64,000 bases of DNA, taken from assembly GCA_029783825.1 (NCBI GenBank), contig JAREIK010001716.1, positions 179,501 through 243,500 of the forward strand, read 5' to 3'. The position numbers and the translations under genes were made by a program. Within the stretch, counting starts at the first letter, position 1. Each line of letters opens with the position of its first letter. The DNA comes from Sapria himalayana. Its lineage: Eukaryota > Streptophyta > Magnoliopsida > Malpighiales > Rafflesiaceae. Below, one piece after another: positions 11,108 through 22,737 of this stretch. The notes below the pieces were generated by a model. It did not search any database, was not told the DNA's origin, and worked only from the letters and a program-made list of their open reading frames with translations.

Positions 11108-13870
11108 ATGTTCATGAATGGACTTCTATTGATGGATGACACAAGCATCTTGGGCACCCTTCTCTTAAAATTATCCATCAACTTGTTAAAAAATTCTCTT
11201 CCTATTTCATCGAAAAAACATTTGTCTTCACTATGTTATTCATGTTTTATCAATAAAGCTCATCAACAACCCATTCATGCCAATTGTGTCTAAAGCTATG
11301 AGCTACTTGAACTTCTTTACACTAATGTGTGGGGTCCTATTAGTTATACTAGAATTGATGGATCAAGATATTACCTTTTTCTTTGTTGATCATTATATAA
11401 AATATGTATGGTTTTATGCAATGGTTAATAAATCATGTGTTTCTAACATTTTTCTACATTTCAAACAATTTGTTCAAACATGCTTTCAAAAATAACACTA
11501 TATTCCAAAAATGGTGATGAGTTAATTGCTTTAAAATAATATCTCTTGCTTCATGGAAAAACCTACAATACTACTTTTCTCCACACACCATAATAAAATG
11601 ATGTCTCTAAACATTATAATCATCGTCATCTCATTGAAATGGGCCTCACACTCAATCACGATGCTCATCTTGATTTCTCTATTGGCCCTATTCCTTTCAA
11701 ATATGGGGGCCGTACACTCATTAAAATCACCTTTTGAAGACATATTTTTTTGGTCAAACATCAAATTATTTGAAATTAAAAAAATTTGGTTACCTTTGTT
11801 ATCCTTTCACATGACCCTATAACTCAAATAAAATATAGCCCAAATCCAAAGCATATCTTTTTCTCGACTATTCCACAACTCAAAATGCATATAAGTATTT
11901 TGAACAACAAACAAATTTTTTTTCTCATGGCACTTGATGTTTGATGAAACCCAAGATCATTATAGCCTCTCTCAACATAGGTCTTCTATGCTAACCTAAA
12001 AAACAACAGACCCTCTCCAAGTTCTTCCCCTCCTTTTTGTGCCTAATAGACCTTAGTGTTATCATCACTAGCATCTGGTGCACCATCATCCTTGCAACCT
12101 TTGGAATTCACCTGCTATTGTGATAGTCTCTTCAAGTACTTTTGGATCATTTGGTTCATTATTTCATGATTCCTTGTCAGTTATAGATCACACCCTATCT
12201 CATTCAAATCCTTCTTTAGATGACAATAGGATTGTTTCTCACTTAACACCCTATCTCTTATTACTTTAGATGACATCCTATCTTTTTATTCATTGTACAG
12301 ATACCTATCCCTATCCAAAATTTCCTCTTCCAACATCCAACTCTGAATTTCACAGATCCCCCCCACACCAATAATTCTTTCCAATGCACTCATCACTTGA
12401 CCACAAGATCAATGAAACCAAATCTTCAAACCCAAACATATCCATATAGTGTCCAAACATTCTCTCCCCCCAAACATTGAATCAATGAGTGTGATCCAAG
12501 CCATTTCTCAACTCACTAGGATGAGGCCATGTCCAAAGAGCTCACTTCTCTAATGAAACAAGCGACTTGAGACCTAGTTTTACCACTCTCAAATTATAAA
12601 CCCATGGGCTGTAAGTGAATCTTATGAGTAAACAGGCATGATGATGGGTCCTTGGATAAATTCAAAGCTCATCTAGTTTTTAAGGGCTATGGTCGACACC
12701 CTTGTATTGATCACAAAAAAACCTTTAGCCTTGTGGTCAAACCATTAACAATTCAAATTGTATTATCTATTGCTGTCATGACTGGGTGGGATTTGAGGCA
12801 AATAGTTGTCAACAATGTTTTTCGAAATGATGAATTAATTGAGACTATTTTTATGGCACAAGCCCCTTGATTCAAAGACTTGTCCAAACTTAACCATGTT
12901 TGTGGGTTAAAAAATGTCATTTATGGGCTTAAACAAGCCCCATGGGCTTGGTACATAGCACACAAAAATACCATTCTTCAGTTGAGTTTCATAGTTCCAT
13001 TGCTAACTTCTCCCTCTTCATTTACAATGAAGACTTAAATCCTTGCTATCTTTTAGTTTATATTGATGATTTTGTTATTACTAGAAATAATCCAATTTTC
13101 ATGGCCAATATTATTAACCAGTTGGGTGATAAGTATTCTCTCAAGGATATGGATTTTGTTCATTTCATCTTGGGGATTGAGGTAATTCCTACTCAGATCC
13201 ACAAAGTTGTGTGATATTTTATTCATAGAATTATTGGCCGCCTTTTATATCTTTCCTTTACACATCTTGACATCTCATTTGCAGTCAAAAAACTTTCTTA
13301 GTTTATGCACAAGTCAACTACAAATCATTGGACAACAACCAAAAAGCTTCTTCCCTACTTGAAGCGAATTATTTTTTTCATGGTATTTAGCTCTACAAAG
13401 TTGGCCTTACCACTTTAAAAAAATACTCTAATGCTAAATTGGCTGAAAATGTGGACGAATGCATGCCACCCTCTGCCTATATTAGTTTTTTGGCCTCTAA
13501 TCTCATTTCTTGGAGCTCAAAGAAACAAAGAGTCATTGCACACTTCGCAATACTAGATGAATATTGGGCACTAGCCAACCCAGCTTCCAAGACAATGCAT
13601 CTTCCGAGATAGTGTGGTTGTCCACTATTCTCAAAGAACTAGCTTTTCTAGTCACAGAATTTCTCCAATATTATGTGATAACCTTAAAGTCGCATAACTC
13701 AATTTTAATCCAAACAATCATTCATGCATGAAACATATAAAAATTGATCTTCACTTTGTGCATGACTTATTGCAAAAAAGGAAGCCTCTTTGTTAAATAT
13801 GTGCATACTCAAGACCAAATAGCTAATTTTTTAGCAAAGTCATTAAAGATAGCACACAGAATTACTACGT
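11108..13870 (+). pseudogene. Cop-A pol remnant (integrase, RT, RNase H)
   Basis: The pre-integrase segment with SSKKHLSSLCYSCF lies at about 11190-11260 and the integrase core start YTNVWGPISYT at about 11318-11350. The first catalytic Asp is replaced by Asn (codon 11324-11326). The region 11500-12000 holds a frame-shifted remainder of integrase. Reverse transcriptase runs from about 12600: FKAHLVFKGYGRHPCIDHKK, the VNNVF motif, then LLVYIDDFVIT with the catalytic YIDD at 13059-13070. A deletion follows after GIEVIPTQ (about 13195). RNase H remnants (LISWSSKKQRVIAHFA, MKHIKIDLHFVHDLL) reach about 13870. Many stops and several frameshifts. The encoded enzymes would copy element RNA and insert the cDNA. 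Confidence 0.8.
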
Positions 13871-13913
13871 AACAAGATTGGCTTTGCTGATGGAAGCTCA
13901 ATCTTGAAGGGAC

Positions 13914-14165
13914 ATATAAGAAAAGCATACAAGGACCCCATTCAAATCAAAATAGAACATGTCTAACCTAAAATCATATCCAATATTTTGTCATTAATGA
14001 TAAAATATTAGAGTTGATTATAAGATTAAATTCTATAATTGTATATTGTAATTGTATCTTAGTTATATCCTTTCCATTTACATCACTTTGTATATATTCA
14101 TAACTTCTATCAATAAAATGTGTGGAAAAATCTATTCATTGAAAATCATGGCAAAATCTATTTAT
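13914..14165 (+). repeat. Cop-A 3' LTR
   Basis: Matches the 5' LTR, including the phrase ACTTCTATCAATAAAATGTG in both copies. The 3' edge is uncertain because the copies diverge within a T/A-rich stretch. Confidence 0.7.
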
Positions 14166-15089
14166 ATATAGGTATACGAGTTTGATCCCAATGGATGTCA
14201 AATAGTTTCTCTAGGATGCATGTTGGATCATCTATCATGTTATTATAATATGGGCCTTACCTACGACAACACTGAGACTTTGAGGTAAATATATGAGCCA
14301 ATAGATAATATGGGATGAGTTTGGGGGGAGGGAAGAGGGACGAGGGACAAGAAATGTATATTTTCTTTGGGAAAGAGAGAAGTTTGATACTTAATCTATA
14401 GTAATTTGGGTTTTCATCTACCAATGATGTGAAACTAAGTTTTGATGGTGATGAGATGGAGAGAGAGAGATAGAGACAGAGAGAGAGAGAGAGAGTATGA
14501 TAATGAATCGAGTTGTCAAAACATATGTTAAAATTTTAAAAATGACTAAAATATCCTAGAGGGCATTTTAGTTCTTAATATATATAGTTTTGGTACAATT
14601 TACGCATGTTTATAATCCATTGACAAAAAAAGAAATCAACGAGACAAAAATAGCATGAAAATCAAGTGACATTTGAGTGTATAAGTAGTTCGGAAATATT
14701 GGTAGAATTGTTGAAGTATTATGTTCCAATTTGGTTTTCCTATAACTTTTTGAGTGATTGTAAATATTTGCATTATTCTACCTAAATACAATCTTATTTT
14801 GAATTTTGTGAGTGGTAAAGTTAGCTAGCCAACATGGACTCACTTTGGATTTTGCAAATGATGGCGAATTACCAAAGCTTTTTAAACATTTAATGTTATC
14901 TTTTGTAATTTTGCAAGTTCTTGAGTACAATGTAACATATTATCATACTCTCCTTATTGAGTACAATGTAAGTTGTTGGAGTATAAACTAACAAATACAT
15001 GTTCATCATGTCATAAAAAATATTTAGGAATTTTATAAATTAAATTTTTGTAGCCTAGTCGGTATCATCAATAATAAGTTCGCCACTCT
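14166..15089. other. No gene recognised
   Basis: Contains a purine-rich stretch (14310-14350) and a GA microsatellite at 14456-14495. The rest is AT-rich with no long frame. A vague resemblance of 14620-14880 to 39070-39300 was too weak to call. Confidence 0.5.
14456..14495. repeat. GA microsatellite
   Basis: Interrupted (GA)n run of about 40 bases, broken by TAGAGACA. Confidence 0.9.
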
Positions 15090-15343
15090 TACTATTGATG
15101 TAGTCGGATATAATGTGTTCATATCCAATATAAGATTCAAACATAAAATATATGTAATTCAAATGGTGTCCAACATCCGATTGAAATTTCTTTTTTCTTT
15201 AGACCCTTAAAAAAAGAGTGACTACCAAACTCATATTGTCTGCGAGACATACGAAAAAATTTTAGTAAGTTATGAATATTTTTTAAAGTGGGGAAAATAA
15301 CTTTCAACCCTACTTGTATTATGAGGTTAATGTTGTGACACAC
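15090..15343 (-). pseudogene. hAT-type transposase fragment
   Basis: The minus strand opens with MCHNINLIIQVGLKVIF and continues through LKNIHNLLKFFRMS to IGCWTPFELHIFYV, 68 codons. hAT transposases carry a CxAHILNLIVQDGLK block followed some 40-60 residues later by PTRWNSTY (family knowledge); both are recognisable in degenerate form and in the right order. Upstream and downstream domains are absent and there are no terminal repeats nearby. This is an isolated scrap of the transposase core. The match is by eye over a short span. Confidence 0.5.
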
Positions 15344-15349
15344 ATATTT

Positions 15350-15710
15350 AAAGAATAATATACTAAGAATTGATATTATATCAGTTAGTACATTTGAAGA
15401 ATGTACTAAGAATTTATATTATATCAACTAGTAACTTGAAAAAAAGAATTGATATTATGTTTCAGATACTAAGATTTGATATAATATCAATCAGTACACT
15501 TTATACAAATTATTATGATTAAAGAACTAAAGTGATGAGTTACTATCTTAATGTTGTAGGTACTATCTTAATTTCACTGTTAAGGTAGTATCTATAGTAC
15601 ATTAAGGTAATACCTATAAAAAATTAATGTAGTACTCATCACTTTAGTTCTTTAATCATAATATTTTTTTTCAAGTGTACTGACTAATATAATATCAATT
15701 ATTAGTACTT
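15350..15710. repeat. Fold-back element with direct sub-repeats
   Basis: The arms 15465-15586 and 15588-15709 are inverted copies of each other, including a perfect 30-bp stretch (15511-15540 against 15634-15663). The centre is at about 15587. Outside the left arm the phrase ACTAAGAATTGATATTATAT is repeated with variation at 15360-15480, so the outer part of the arm has been duplicated in tandem. Long inverted arms with a tiny centre fit a fold-back type MITE. No coding capacity. Confidence 0.8.
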
Positions 15711-16179
15711 TATTCTCATTTATTTTCAAATTAACTACCTGAAACATACTTCTCCCTTTATATTAAATGTAGGATTATAAAAAAAATATCTAGGTACTCT
15801 AATTTTAAAATATTTATTAATTACTATTTCCCTTTAAATCAGCAAAAAATACAATTGTACCCTACACGTATCATAAAATATTTAATAATTAATGAATTGC
15901 TGCTATTTGGTAAATCAATTATAGATTTAATTTCAAAATTAATTAGTAAATTTTTATTAATTATTATTATTTTATTTTATTTTATTTTATTATTTTTTGT
16001 AATTTTGTTATTTCAGTGATATATTTGTTGACATTATTTTAAATTATGTAATTTTTATATTTTTTATTATTTATTATTTTTTATAATCAAAAAATGATGC
16101 CCAAGTACAAAAACACAAACACATCATTCAATTGTAATGTTTGAATAAAAATGGATATTATATGAAACACATGAGCCTA
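15711..16179. other. AT-rich low-complexity stretch
   Basis: Contains TTATTTTATTTTA-type runs at 15957-16005 and no recognisable gene or element end. Confidence 0.6.
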
Positions 16180-16795
16180 GGGGTAAGAAGTGGCATTATT
16201 ATAACATGACAATATATAGATATTGATAACGTAAAATTTTGATTAGTGACATTTATTGGTTAATGTTAAAATTTTAAATTAGTGTCTTTTTGCAATGGCA
16301 CTACAATGTTATTTTATTATATTTGTTATTGTTATTGTTTACAATTTTTATTTTACAAAAATATATTATTTTGTGTGCTCCGATAAATTTGTGTATTTCC
16401 CAAATTGTGAAATTCTTTTATAAAGTTTACAAGTTACAATTTCATTTCCTATCTTTTATCATTGATATTTATATGAAATAATTGCTACTGCTCTTTCTTC
16501 TATTTTTATAAATTCGTATTATGTTTTCTAATGATTGTTATTATGAATTTGCTCTTGTGTTTGTGATTAAATTAGAATTTGTTAAACAACTGAGGATAAG
16601 ACACATAGTTTGAGAGATATAGTTTTTCTTTTTAGCCTAATTTAGCCACAACATTACAAAAGAAATAAACAAAATTTCCTATTTTTTCAATGGAGGGTAT
16701 TTAGGCAGAGCTCCCTTCCATTCTGCCAAAAAATATTTTTTCATCCTTTCGCTAAGATATAATTTGTAAGCAGGTGCCCCAATTCTAGCAACAAA
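16180..16795 (+). repeat. Dispersed non-coding repeat P, copy 1
   Basis: Aligns over its full length with 44575-45270, from TGGCATTATTATAACATGAC through CAGGTGCCCCAATTCTAGC. Both copies are on the plus strand. No coding motif was recognised; it may be a solo LTR or a non-autonomous element. Here it abuts the truncated 5' end of Cop-B. Confidence 0.75.
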
Positions 16796-16797
16796 AC

Positions 16798-16827
16798 AAA
16801 TAGAATTTTTTGTTTATTTCATCCACA
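16798..16827 (+). repeat. Cop-B 5' LTR terminal fragment
   Basis: Matches the last 30 bases of the LTR at 21514-21543. Upstream sequence belongs to repeat P, so the remainder of this LTR was deleted or replaced. Confidence 0.65.
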
Positions 16828-16829
16828 AG

Positions 16830-16841
16830 TGGTATCTGGGG
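16830..16841 (+). promoter_or_regulatory. Cop-B primer-binding site
   Basis: TGGTATCTGGGG two bases after the LTR fragment; compare the usual copia TGGTATCAGAGC. Confidence 0.65.
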
Positions 16842-16879
16842 GAGGTTCTATTGCTTGGATATTGTGCTTAGTGTTCATT

Positions 16880-17800
16880 TAAAGATGAAGGTATCCTTGG
16901 GAGCCACTATAATTAGACTAACTTCGTTTAATTATTCTATTTAGAAGTCAAGAATAGAAGATATTCTTTATTGCAAGGATTTATATGAGCTTATTAATGA
17001 GGATAAAAGTAAACTCATAACTATGTCAGAAGCAAAATGGAAGATCATGCATAGAATAATAGTAGTCCTAATCAAAAATGGGTAGACCAGAGTATTTTTC
17101 ATCATGTATCATAGAAGACTGATGCTGCTGAGCTTTGGAAAAAATTAGAATCCATGTATGAATGAAATATTGCACAAAAGAAGTCACTTAGATTAGAAGT
17201 CTAATAAATTTCAAGTATATAAATGGGCACAGTATGGCAGAACACATAGTGACTTGAAAGGATTGGTGAACCAGTAAAATGCTATGAAGATGAAGATTAA
17301 AGATAGAAAATGAGTCGCACGCACTATTACTTTTGAGTTCTTTGCCAGATAGTTGTGATAATTTAGTTATCTCACTTAGTAACTATGCTCCAAATGGCAC
17401 ATTAACCATGGATATGGTAAAAGATAATTTGTTTAATGAAGAAGCCAGAAAGAATGAATAATGAATATCTTCTGAGATCAAGGCTCTTCTCATAGAGAAC
17501 AAGGGAAGAGGTAAATATAGAGGACCTAAGGGTTTTGGTAAATCCAAAGGCTGGTCACAATCTAGAAGAAATTCTAGTGAATGAGGAAAGTGTTATCATT
17601 GTGGATAAGGAAGGACATATTAGAAGAAACTATTATGCTTGGAAAAGGAAACAAAAAGAAGGCAAAAATTAGAGGAAAGATGAAAATGAAAATATTATAA
17701 CTACTTTATTTGATGAAGATGTAGCAGTTCTAATTTTTGGAGATGAAAAATATTTGCTTGTAATAGATAATGAGGTTGAATGGATTATTGATACAATAGC
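16880..17800 (+). pseudogene. Cop-B gag remnant
   Basis: Follows the primer site. Short frames read IEDILYCKDLYELI and MSEAKWKIMHRIIVV, in keeping with the early part of copia gag. Near 17590 GKCYHCG followed by a stop and GRTY is the beginning of a CCHC zinc knuckle (Cys-x2-Cys preserved, the rest broken). More than ten stops and several frameshifts occur across the 0.9 kb. Gag normally packages the element RNA; the knuckle binds it. The identification rests on position, the knuckle and the pol directly downstream. Confidence 0.6.
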
Positions 17801-20800
17801 CTCTTAACATGTTACTCCTAATAAGGAGTTCTTCACATCATAAAAGCTAGAAGATTTTAGTACTGTGAAGATGGGTAACACCAGCTACTCAAAGATTGTG
17901 GGTATTGGTGATGTTTGCATACAGACAGATGTTGGTTATTCATTGACTCTGAGAAATGTGCGGAATGTTCCTGACTTATGTCTTAATCTTATTTTTGGAG
18001 TTGCCTTGGATTGGGAAGGATATATGAATTACTTTGGTAATGGTAAATGGAAGCTTATCAAAGGTTGGTTAGTAGCTGCTAGAGGCAAGGATAGAAGCAT
18101 ACTTTATAGGACAGTTGTGAAAATCTGTGGAGATGAATTGAATGTAGTTGAAGATGTTTCCTCCCCAAATACATGGAACAAAAGATAGGGTCACACGAGT
18201 GAGAGAGGATTAAATATTCTAGCCAAAAAGGCTCTCATTCCTTTTACTAAAGGTAATAGTCTTAACCCTTGTGATTATTATTTATTTGAAAAACATCATA
18301 GAATTTCATTTTCCAAATCTTCATAAAGAAAATTTGATATTTTGGAATTGGTTTATTTTGATGTTTGTGGTCCCTTTGGGGTGGAGTCCGTGGGTGAAAA
18401 TTAATATTTTGTCACATTCATTGATGATATAGTTGTATCAATTTTTCCAGATATTGCATGTTGTAGTTGAAAAAGAGACAGGAAATCTGTTGAAGTATCT
18501 TCGTACTAACAATAGAGGTGAATATATATCAAAGAAGTTTAGAAACTATGACTCAACACATGGTATTATACACGATAAGATTGGTCCTATACTCCATAGC
18601 ACAATGGTGTTGCATAAAGGATGAACCGCACTATTGACAAGAAGGTAAGATGCATGCTAAAATGGCAAAGCTACCCAAAGTGTTTTGGGGTGAAGCTATT
18701 AGTACTGCTTGTTATATGATACATATGTCTCCATCAGTTCCTTTGGAGTTTGACATCACAGAGAAGGTATGGACAAAAAAAGATATTGTTTACAAACATC
18801 TTAAGGTTTTTGGGTGCAAGGCTTTTACACATATACTTAAAGAGCAAAGGTCAAAGCTTGATGATAAAGCTTTTCCATGTATCATTATTGGTTATGGGAA
18901 TAAATAATTTTGGTAGAGATTATGAGATCTAGTGAAAAAGAAGATTTTCAGAAGTAGAGATTTGATATTTTATGAAGATTAGGCTATTTTAGATTGTGAG
19001 AAGACTGAAAAGGTGAAAGCTATCAGTAATGGTGTTATTGATTCTATAGTTATTTATTTTCTTTTGTAGTGCACTATAGATGGGGAAGCAGAGATTACTC
19101 GTGATAAAGTACCAGAGACAGTGATTGATAATAAGCAAGGATTAAAATATCAGTTGCTACGGATATATCGGCACTTGGATTTTATAGATATATCGGATAT
19201 ATCGAAGATATATCGGTATGTTATTTGTATGAGCATCAATAAATGATAGATATATCGGTCTTGATTGATATATCGATACTTAGAATTTATAGATATTTCG
19301 GAGATATATCGGTGGATATATCAGAAATTTTTATCCTTGATAATAAGATGCCAGAGAGTGATCAAGCTATTGAGTAGGGGGAGCAGCCTCCTCAACAAGT
19401 CATTTTTGAACCTCAAATTAGAAGGACCAATAGGAAAAGTCATCCATCATCCAAGTATCTTCCTTTAGAGTATGCCTTTATTACTGATGATGGGGAGCCA
19501 GATAAATTTCAAGAAGTACAAACTCATGTAGATAAGGTAAGCTGGATGAAAGATATGCAGGAAGAAATACATTCTTTGTTAAAGAATGACTCTTATGAGT
19601 TGGTGGAACTCCTAAAGGGTAGAAAGGCATTAAAGAACAAATGGATGTTCAAGTTGAAGAAAGATAGTGATGAAAAATTGCTGAAATATAAAGCTCGGCT
19701 GGTAGTGAAATGTTTTTGGTAGAAAAAGGGTATTGATTTTGATCAGATATTCTCTCTAGTTTTGAAAATGCCTTCTATCTGAGTTTTTTTGAGTTTGACT
19801 ACTAGTTTAGACCTCGAGCTTGAACAGTTAGAAGTGAAGACTACTTTTCTTATTGGTGATTTGAATGAAAAATTTTATATATCACAACTAGATAGGTTTG
19901 AAGTAAGAGGTAAGGAGGGCATGGTTTTCAAAAAAAAGAAAAGTCTTTATAGGCTGAAGCAAGCTCCAAGGTAGTGGTACAAGAAGTTCGATTTCTTTCT
20001 GGTGAGCTACGAGTATAAGAGGACAGATGTAGATCATTGTGTTTATTTCAAGAAGTTTAAAGATGGTATCTTCATTATTCTTTTACTTTATGTTGAAGAT
20101 ATGTTAATAGCAAAAAATAATTCAAGATTGATTGGCAAGTCGAGAGAGAGGTTGTTCAAGTTTTTCGACATGAAAGACTTAGGGCCTACAAAATAAATGT
20201 TAGGCATGCAAATTACTCGAGACAGAAAGGCAAAGAAGTTGTGGTTGTCGCAAGAAAAGTATGTTGAATTCATTCTTGAATGATTTAATATGAAAGATGC
20301 TAAGTTAGTTAGCATACCTTTAGCTAATCACTTTAAGCTTACTAGAAGCTTATGCCCTTCTATATTAGATGAAAAAAAAATGGCCTCTATTCCTTACTCG
20401 TCAGCAGTGGGGAGTCTTGTGTATTGTATGGTTTGTACAAGGCATGTTATTGCACATGCTGTTAGTACAGTGAGTAGATTTTTCTCAAATCTAGGAAAGA
20501 TGCTTTGGGAAGCTGTGAAATGGATCTTCAAATATTTGAGGGGTACATCAAAATTGTGTTTGAGTTTTGGGAGTTCAAAAGCAGTGTTAGAACAGATGCT
20601 GACATGGCAGGTGGCCTAGATGGTGGAAAGTTGACTTATGGTTATTTAATCACTATTGTAAGGGGAGCTATTTCATGGTAGTCTAAGTTACAGAAGTGTG
20701 TCGCTTTGTCTACTACTGAGGTAGAATATATAGGAGCTACAAAAGTAGCAAAAGAGATGTTATGAATAAAGAAATTTGTCCAAGAGTTGGGCTTGATGCA

Positions 20801-21043
20801 AGATGAGTTTGTTGTATTTTGTGATAGTCAGTGTGTTATGGACTTGAGCAAGAATACTACATATCATTCTTGTACAAAGCACATAGATGTGAGATATCAT
20901 TGGATACGAGATGTCATTGAAAAATGGTTTATGAAACTTAAAAAGATTCACATAGATTTTAATTCTTCTGATATGATGACAAAAGATGTTACCAGAGAGA
21001 AGCTGAAGTTTTGTGTCATGTCATCCGGCATGGACTCTAACTA
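17801..21043 (+). pseudogene. Cop-B pol remnant (protease, integrase, RT, RNase H)
   Basis: At 17865-18170 GNTSYSKIVGIGDVCI to SILYRT is the conserved segment between protease and integrase. The integrase core starts YFDVCGPFG (about 18355). Its last catalytic position, after NGVA, is a TAA stop (18615-18617). LPKVFWGEAISTACYMI (18670-18720) and HLKVFGCKAF (about 18800) follow. After the interrupting element, RT runs from about 19500, with LEQLEVKTTFLIGDL (about 19818-19860) and LLLYVEDMLI. The catalytic YVDD is YVED at 20089-20100. RNase H follows (STTEVEYIG, FCDSQCVMDLSKN, KHIDVRYHWIRD) and ends near 21043. Eight or more stops and frameshifts. Confidence 0.85.
19125..19347. mobile_element. 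Small GATATATC-rich insertion in Cop-B pol
   Basis: The 11-bp sequence TTGATAATAAG occurs at 19125-19135 and again at 19337-19347, bracketing about 200 bp that interrupt pol. The inserted DNA has imperfect terminal inverted repeats (19139-19151 against 19324-19336, 11 of 13 paired) and eight exact copies of the palindrome GATATATC plus one variant. The 11-bp duplication and short inverted ends would fit a Mutator-type MITE, but no Mutator end sequence was recognised, so the class is open. Confidence 0.75.
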
Positions 21044-21075
21044 AGATGTTAGAGTATAATCTCTTCTTATGTTGG

Positions 21076-21090
21076 GCTCGAGGGAGAGAT
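21076..21090 (+). promoter_or_regulatory. Cop-B polypurine tract
   Basis: GGCTCGAGGGAGAGAT directly precedes the 3' LTR; this is where plus-strand DNA synthesis would be primed. Confidence 0.6.
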
Positions 21091-21543
21091 TGTAATGTGG
21101 GTCCAACACAAATTAGATGGCCTACTTTAAATCTTAAGCCCATTAGGGCTTTAGGTTTAAAAGAAAAAAAACATAAATTAAAGAAACATCGGACATTTAC
21201 TTTTCCTTGGCAGATAGTTTGTGACGATTTCAAAAATGCAAGCCATTTTAATCTTGTGTTTAAACGAAACCTTGCATTTAAACAAAAAGCAGTTCTACTA
21301 AATATCGAAAAGGCACGGCAAAGATATGGTTGCACGATTACTTGCATTTTGAATTAATGGTTCTTCTCTTTTTTTTTTATATAAGCAATCTTGTAGAACA
21401 ATGTTATGTATCCTTGTTTTAAAGAATCATTCTCATGTTTTTAATTATCCTTCTCATGTATTTGTCTTGAGTGAATATCTTCTTATTTATGCATTTTAAT
21501 CATAGAAATAAACATATAGAATTTTTTGTTTATTTCATCCACA
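21091..21543 (+). repeat. Cop-B 3' LTR
   Basis: Begins TGTAATGTGG after a purine tract and ends CATCCACA. Its last 30 bases match the 5' LTR fragment. Open frames on both strands here (about 110 codons) are LTR sequence and not genes. Confidence 0.75.
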
Positions 21544-21904
21544 AAATCCTCTAGATGAAGTGTTTGAATAATAGTTGATATGTAATGTTCACATCTAGAC
21601 CATATATTTTTAGTTTCATTCATGTTACAATCCTATCAGTTAATTTTGAATTTTAAGTTGGGTTATGATCACTTCTAAAAAAAATTTATCTTATTAAATA
21701 GATGTAAAAGTGTGCGTACAGGATAAAAAGTGAATATACATGATGCGAAATAAACATGTATATTGTAATAATGAAGTATTTTATAAATAAGAAGCAAAAT
21801 AATTTATAACTCACATGCAATTTTATGCAAAGAATGAAATACGAGAAGTCACCATGCTCTACATGACTTTAACATCTATGTTATTAAGTATTTTTTAACT
21901 GCTT
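21544..21904. other. No gene recognised
   Basis: AT-rich spacer with no motif or repeat identified. Confidence 0.5.
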
Positions 21905-22165
21905 ATGTGCATGGCTTTATAAAAGAGACATTTTTCGAGCGCTGCCTGATTATATTGCAGCACCAAAAACATGATTCTATCAAATAAAAAAAATGGAAGC
22001 ATTAAAAATTACAAATATAACAAAATAATAAAATATCATAATGCTTTGTGGAAAAGGAGAAAATAATATAATTTTTTAATAAATAACCATAAATATAAAC
22101 TTATTAACTTATCAAGTATTAATTAAATATCTTAAGTTTTAATTTTGAAATTAGCTAACTTATTA
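21905..22165 (+). repeat. Dispersed repeat R, copy 1
   Basis: Shares an ordered series of blocks with 28375-28609 and 37874-37910: TTATAAAAGAGA, ACAAAATAATAAA, ATAAACTTATT and TTTTGAAATTAGCTAACTTA. The second copy is split by the LINE. Non-coding. Confidence 0.5.
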
Positions 22166-22639
22166 AAAAGTAAATTAAGGTTTGCTTTAGTTTGACCCTT
22201 GACATGTAATATGTTGAATTTGGCAAACTTTGGGTTAGCTTTAGTTTTGTACATAGGTTTGTATATTGCAATATTTAAAAAAAATATTGCAATATATTTA
22301 TATTGTTTAATTAATTAATTATTTTAATGTATTTTAATTATTATCATTGAGGTTTTAATTTTACCCAAATAGTAGTGTCCAAAATTTTTTGAGCATGCTC
22401 ATCGTTGATCAGTTTGTTCGTTGTTAATATCATATTTGATAATTCTAATATCAACAAATTAATTTTGAATAGAGTATCAATGTAACTAATTTTCTATTTG
22501 AAAAAATAAAATATGATATATTTTGTAATAAATTAGTTATATAACATACTCAAGAGACTTAAAAATTTAGTTGAGAAAAATAGGAAGACTTATATTTTAG
22601 GCTCCCTCTACAATTTGACATGATAATTAATAATACTTG
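22166..22639. other. No gene recognised
   Basis: Very AT-rich spacer between repeat R and repeat X. Confidence 0.5.
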
Positions 22640-22737
22640 TTGATATGTTGCTGAATAAATGAGAGCAAAAAGATGAGAGAATAGTGGAGAACAACATAGA
22701 GGAACAACCTAGATAGAGACAAAGGAAGAATAGAGAC

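Larger units (their letters stand above)
10700..14165 (+). mobile_element. Ty1-copia element Cop-A, gag deleted
   Basis: Two related terminal sequences of about 250 bp (10700-10952 and 13914-14165) bracket a primer-binding site and a degenerate copia pol. The order integrase, reverse transcriptase, RNase H identifies Ty1-copia. Motifs such as SSLCYSCF, KGYG.HP.IDHKKTFS and VNNVF point to the Retrofit/Ale type (family knowledge). Gag and protease are missing: only about 140 bp separate the primer site from the start of integrase. Non-autonomous and heavily mutated. Confidence 0.8.
16796..21543 (+). mobile_element. Ty1-copia element Cop-B, 5' truncated
   Basis: Only about 30 bases of the 5' LTR remain (ending at 16827), followed by a primer-binding site, a very degraded gag, a longer readable pol, a purine tract and a 453-bp 3' LTR (21091-21543). 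The 5' LTR fragment and the 3' LTR share the terminal phrase TTTTTGTTTATTTCATCCAC. Pol is split by an unrelated small element at 19125-19347. Catalytic residues of both integrase and RT are lost. Confidence 0.8.

Noticed and set aside
14620..14880. Possible repeat shared with 39070-39300
   Set aside because: Only short phrases match (AAAAATAGC.TGAAAATCA, CTTTGGATTTT) with no continuous alignment by eye.
21013..21357. ORFs of 114 and 108 codons on opposite strands
   Set aside because: They overlap the end of Cop-B and its 3' LTR, with no recognisable domain.
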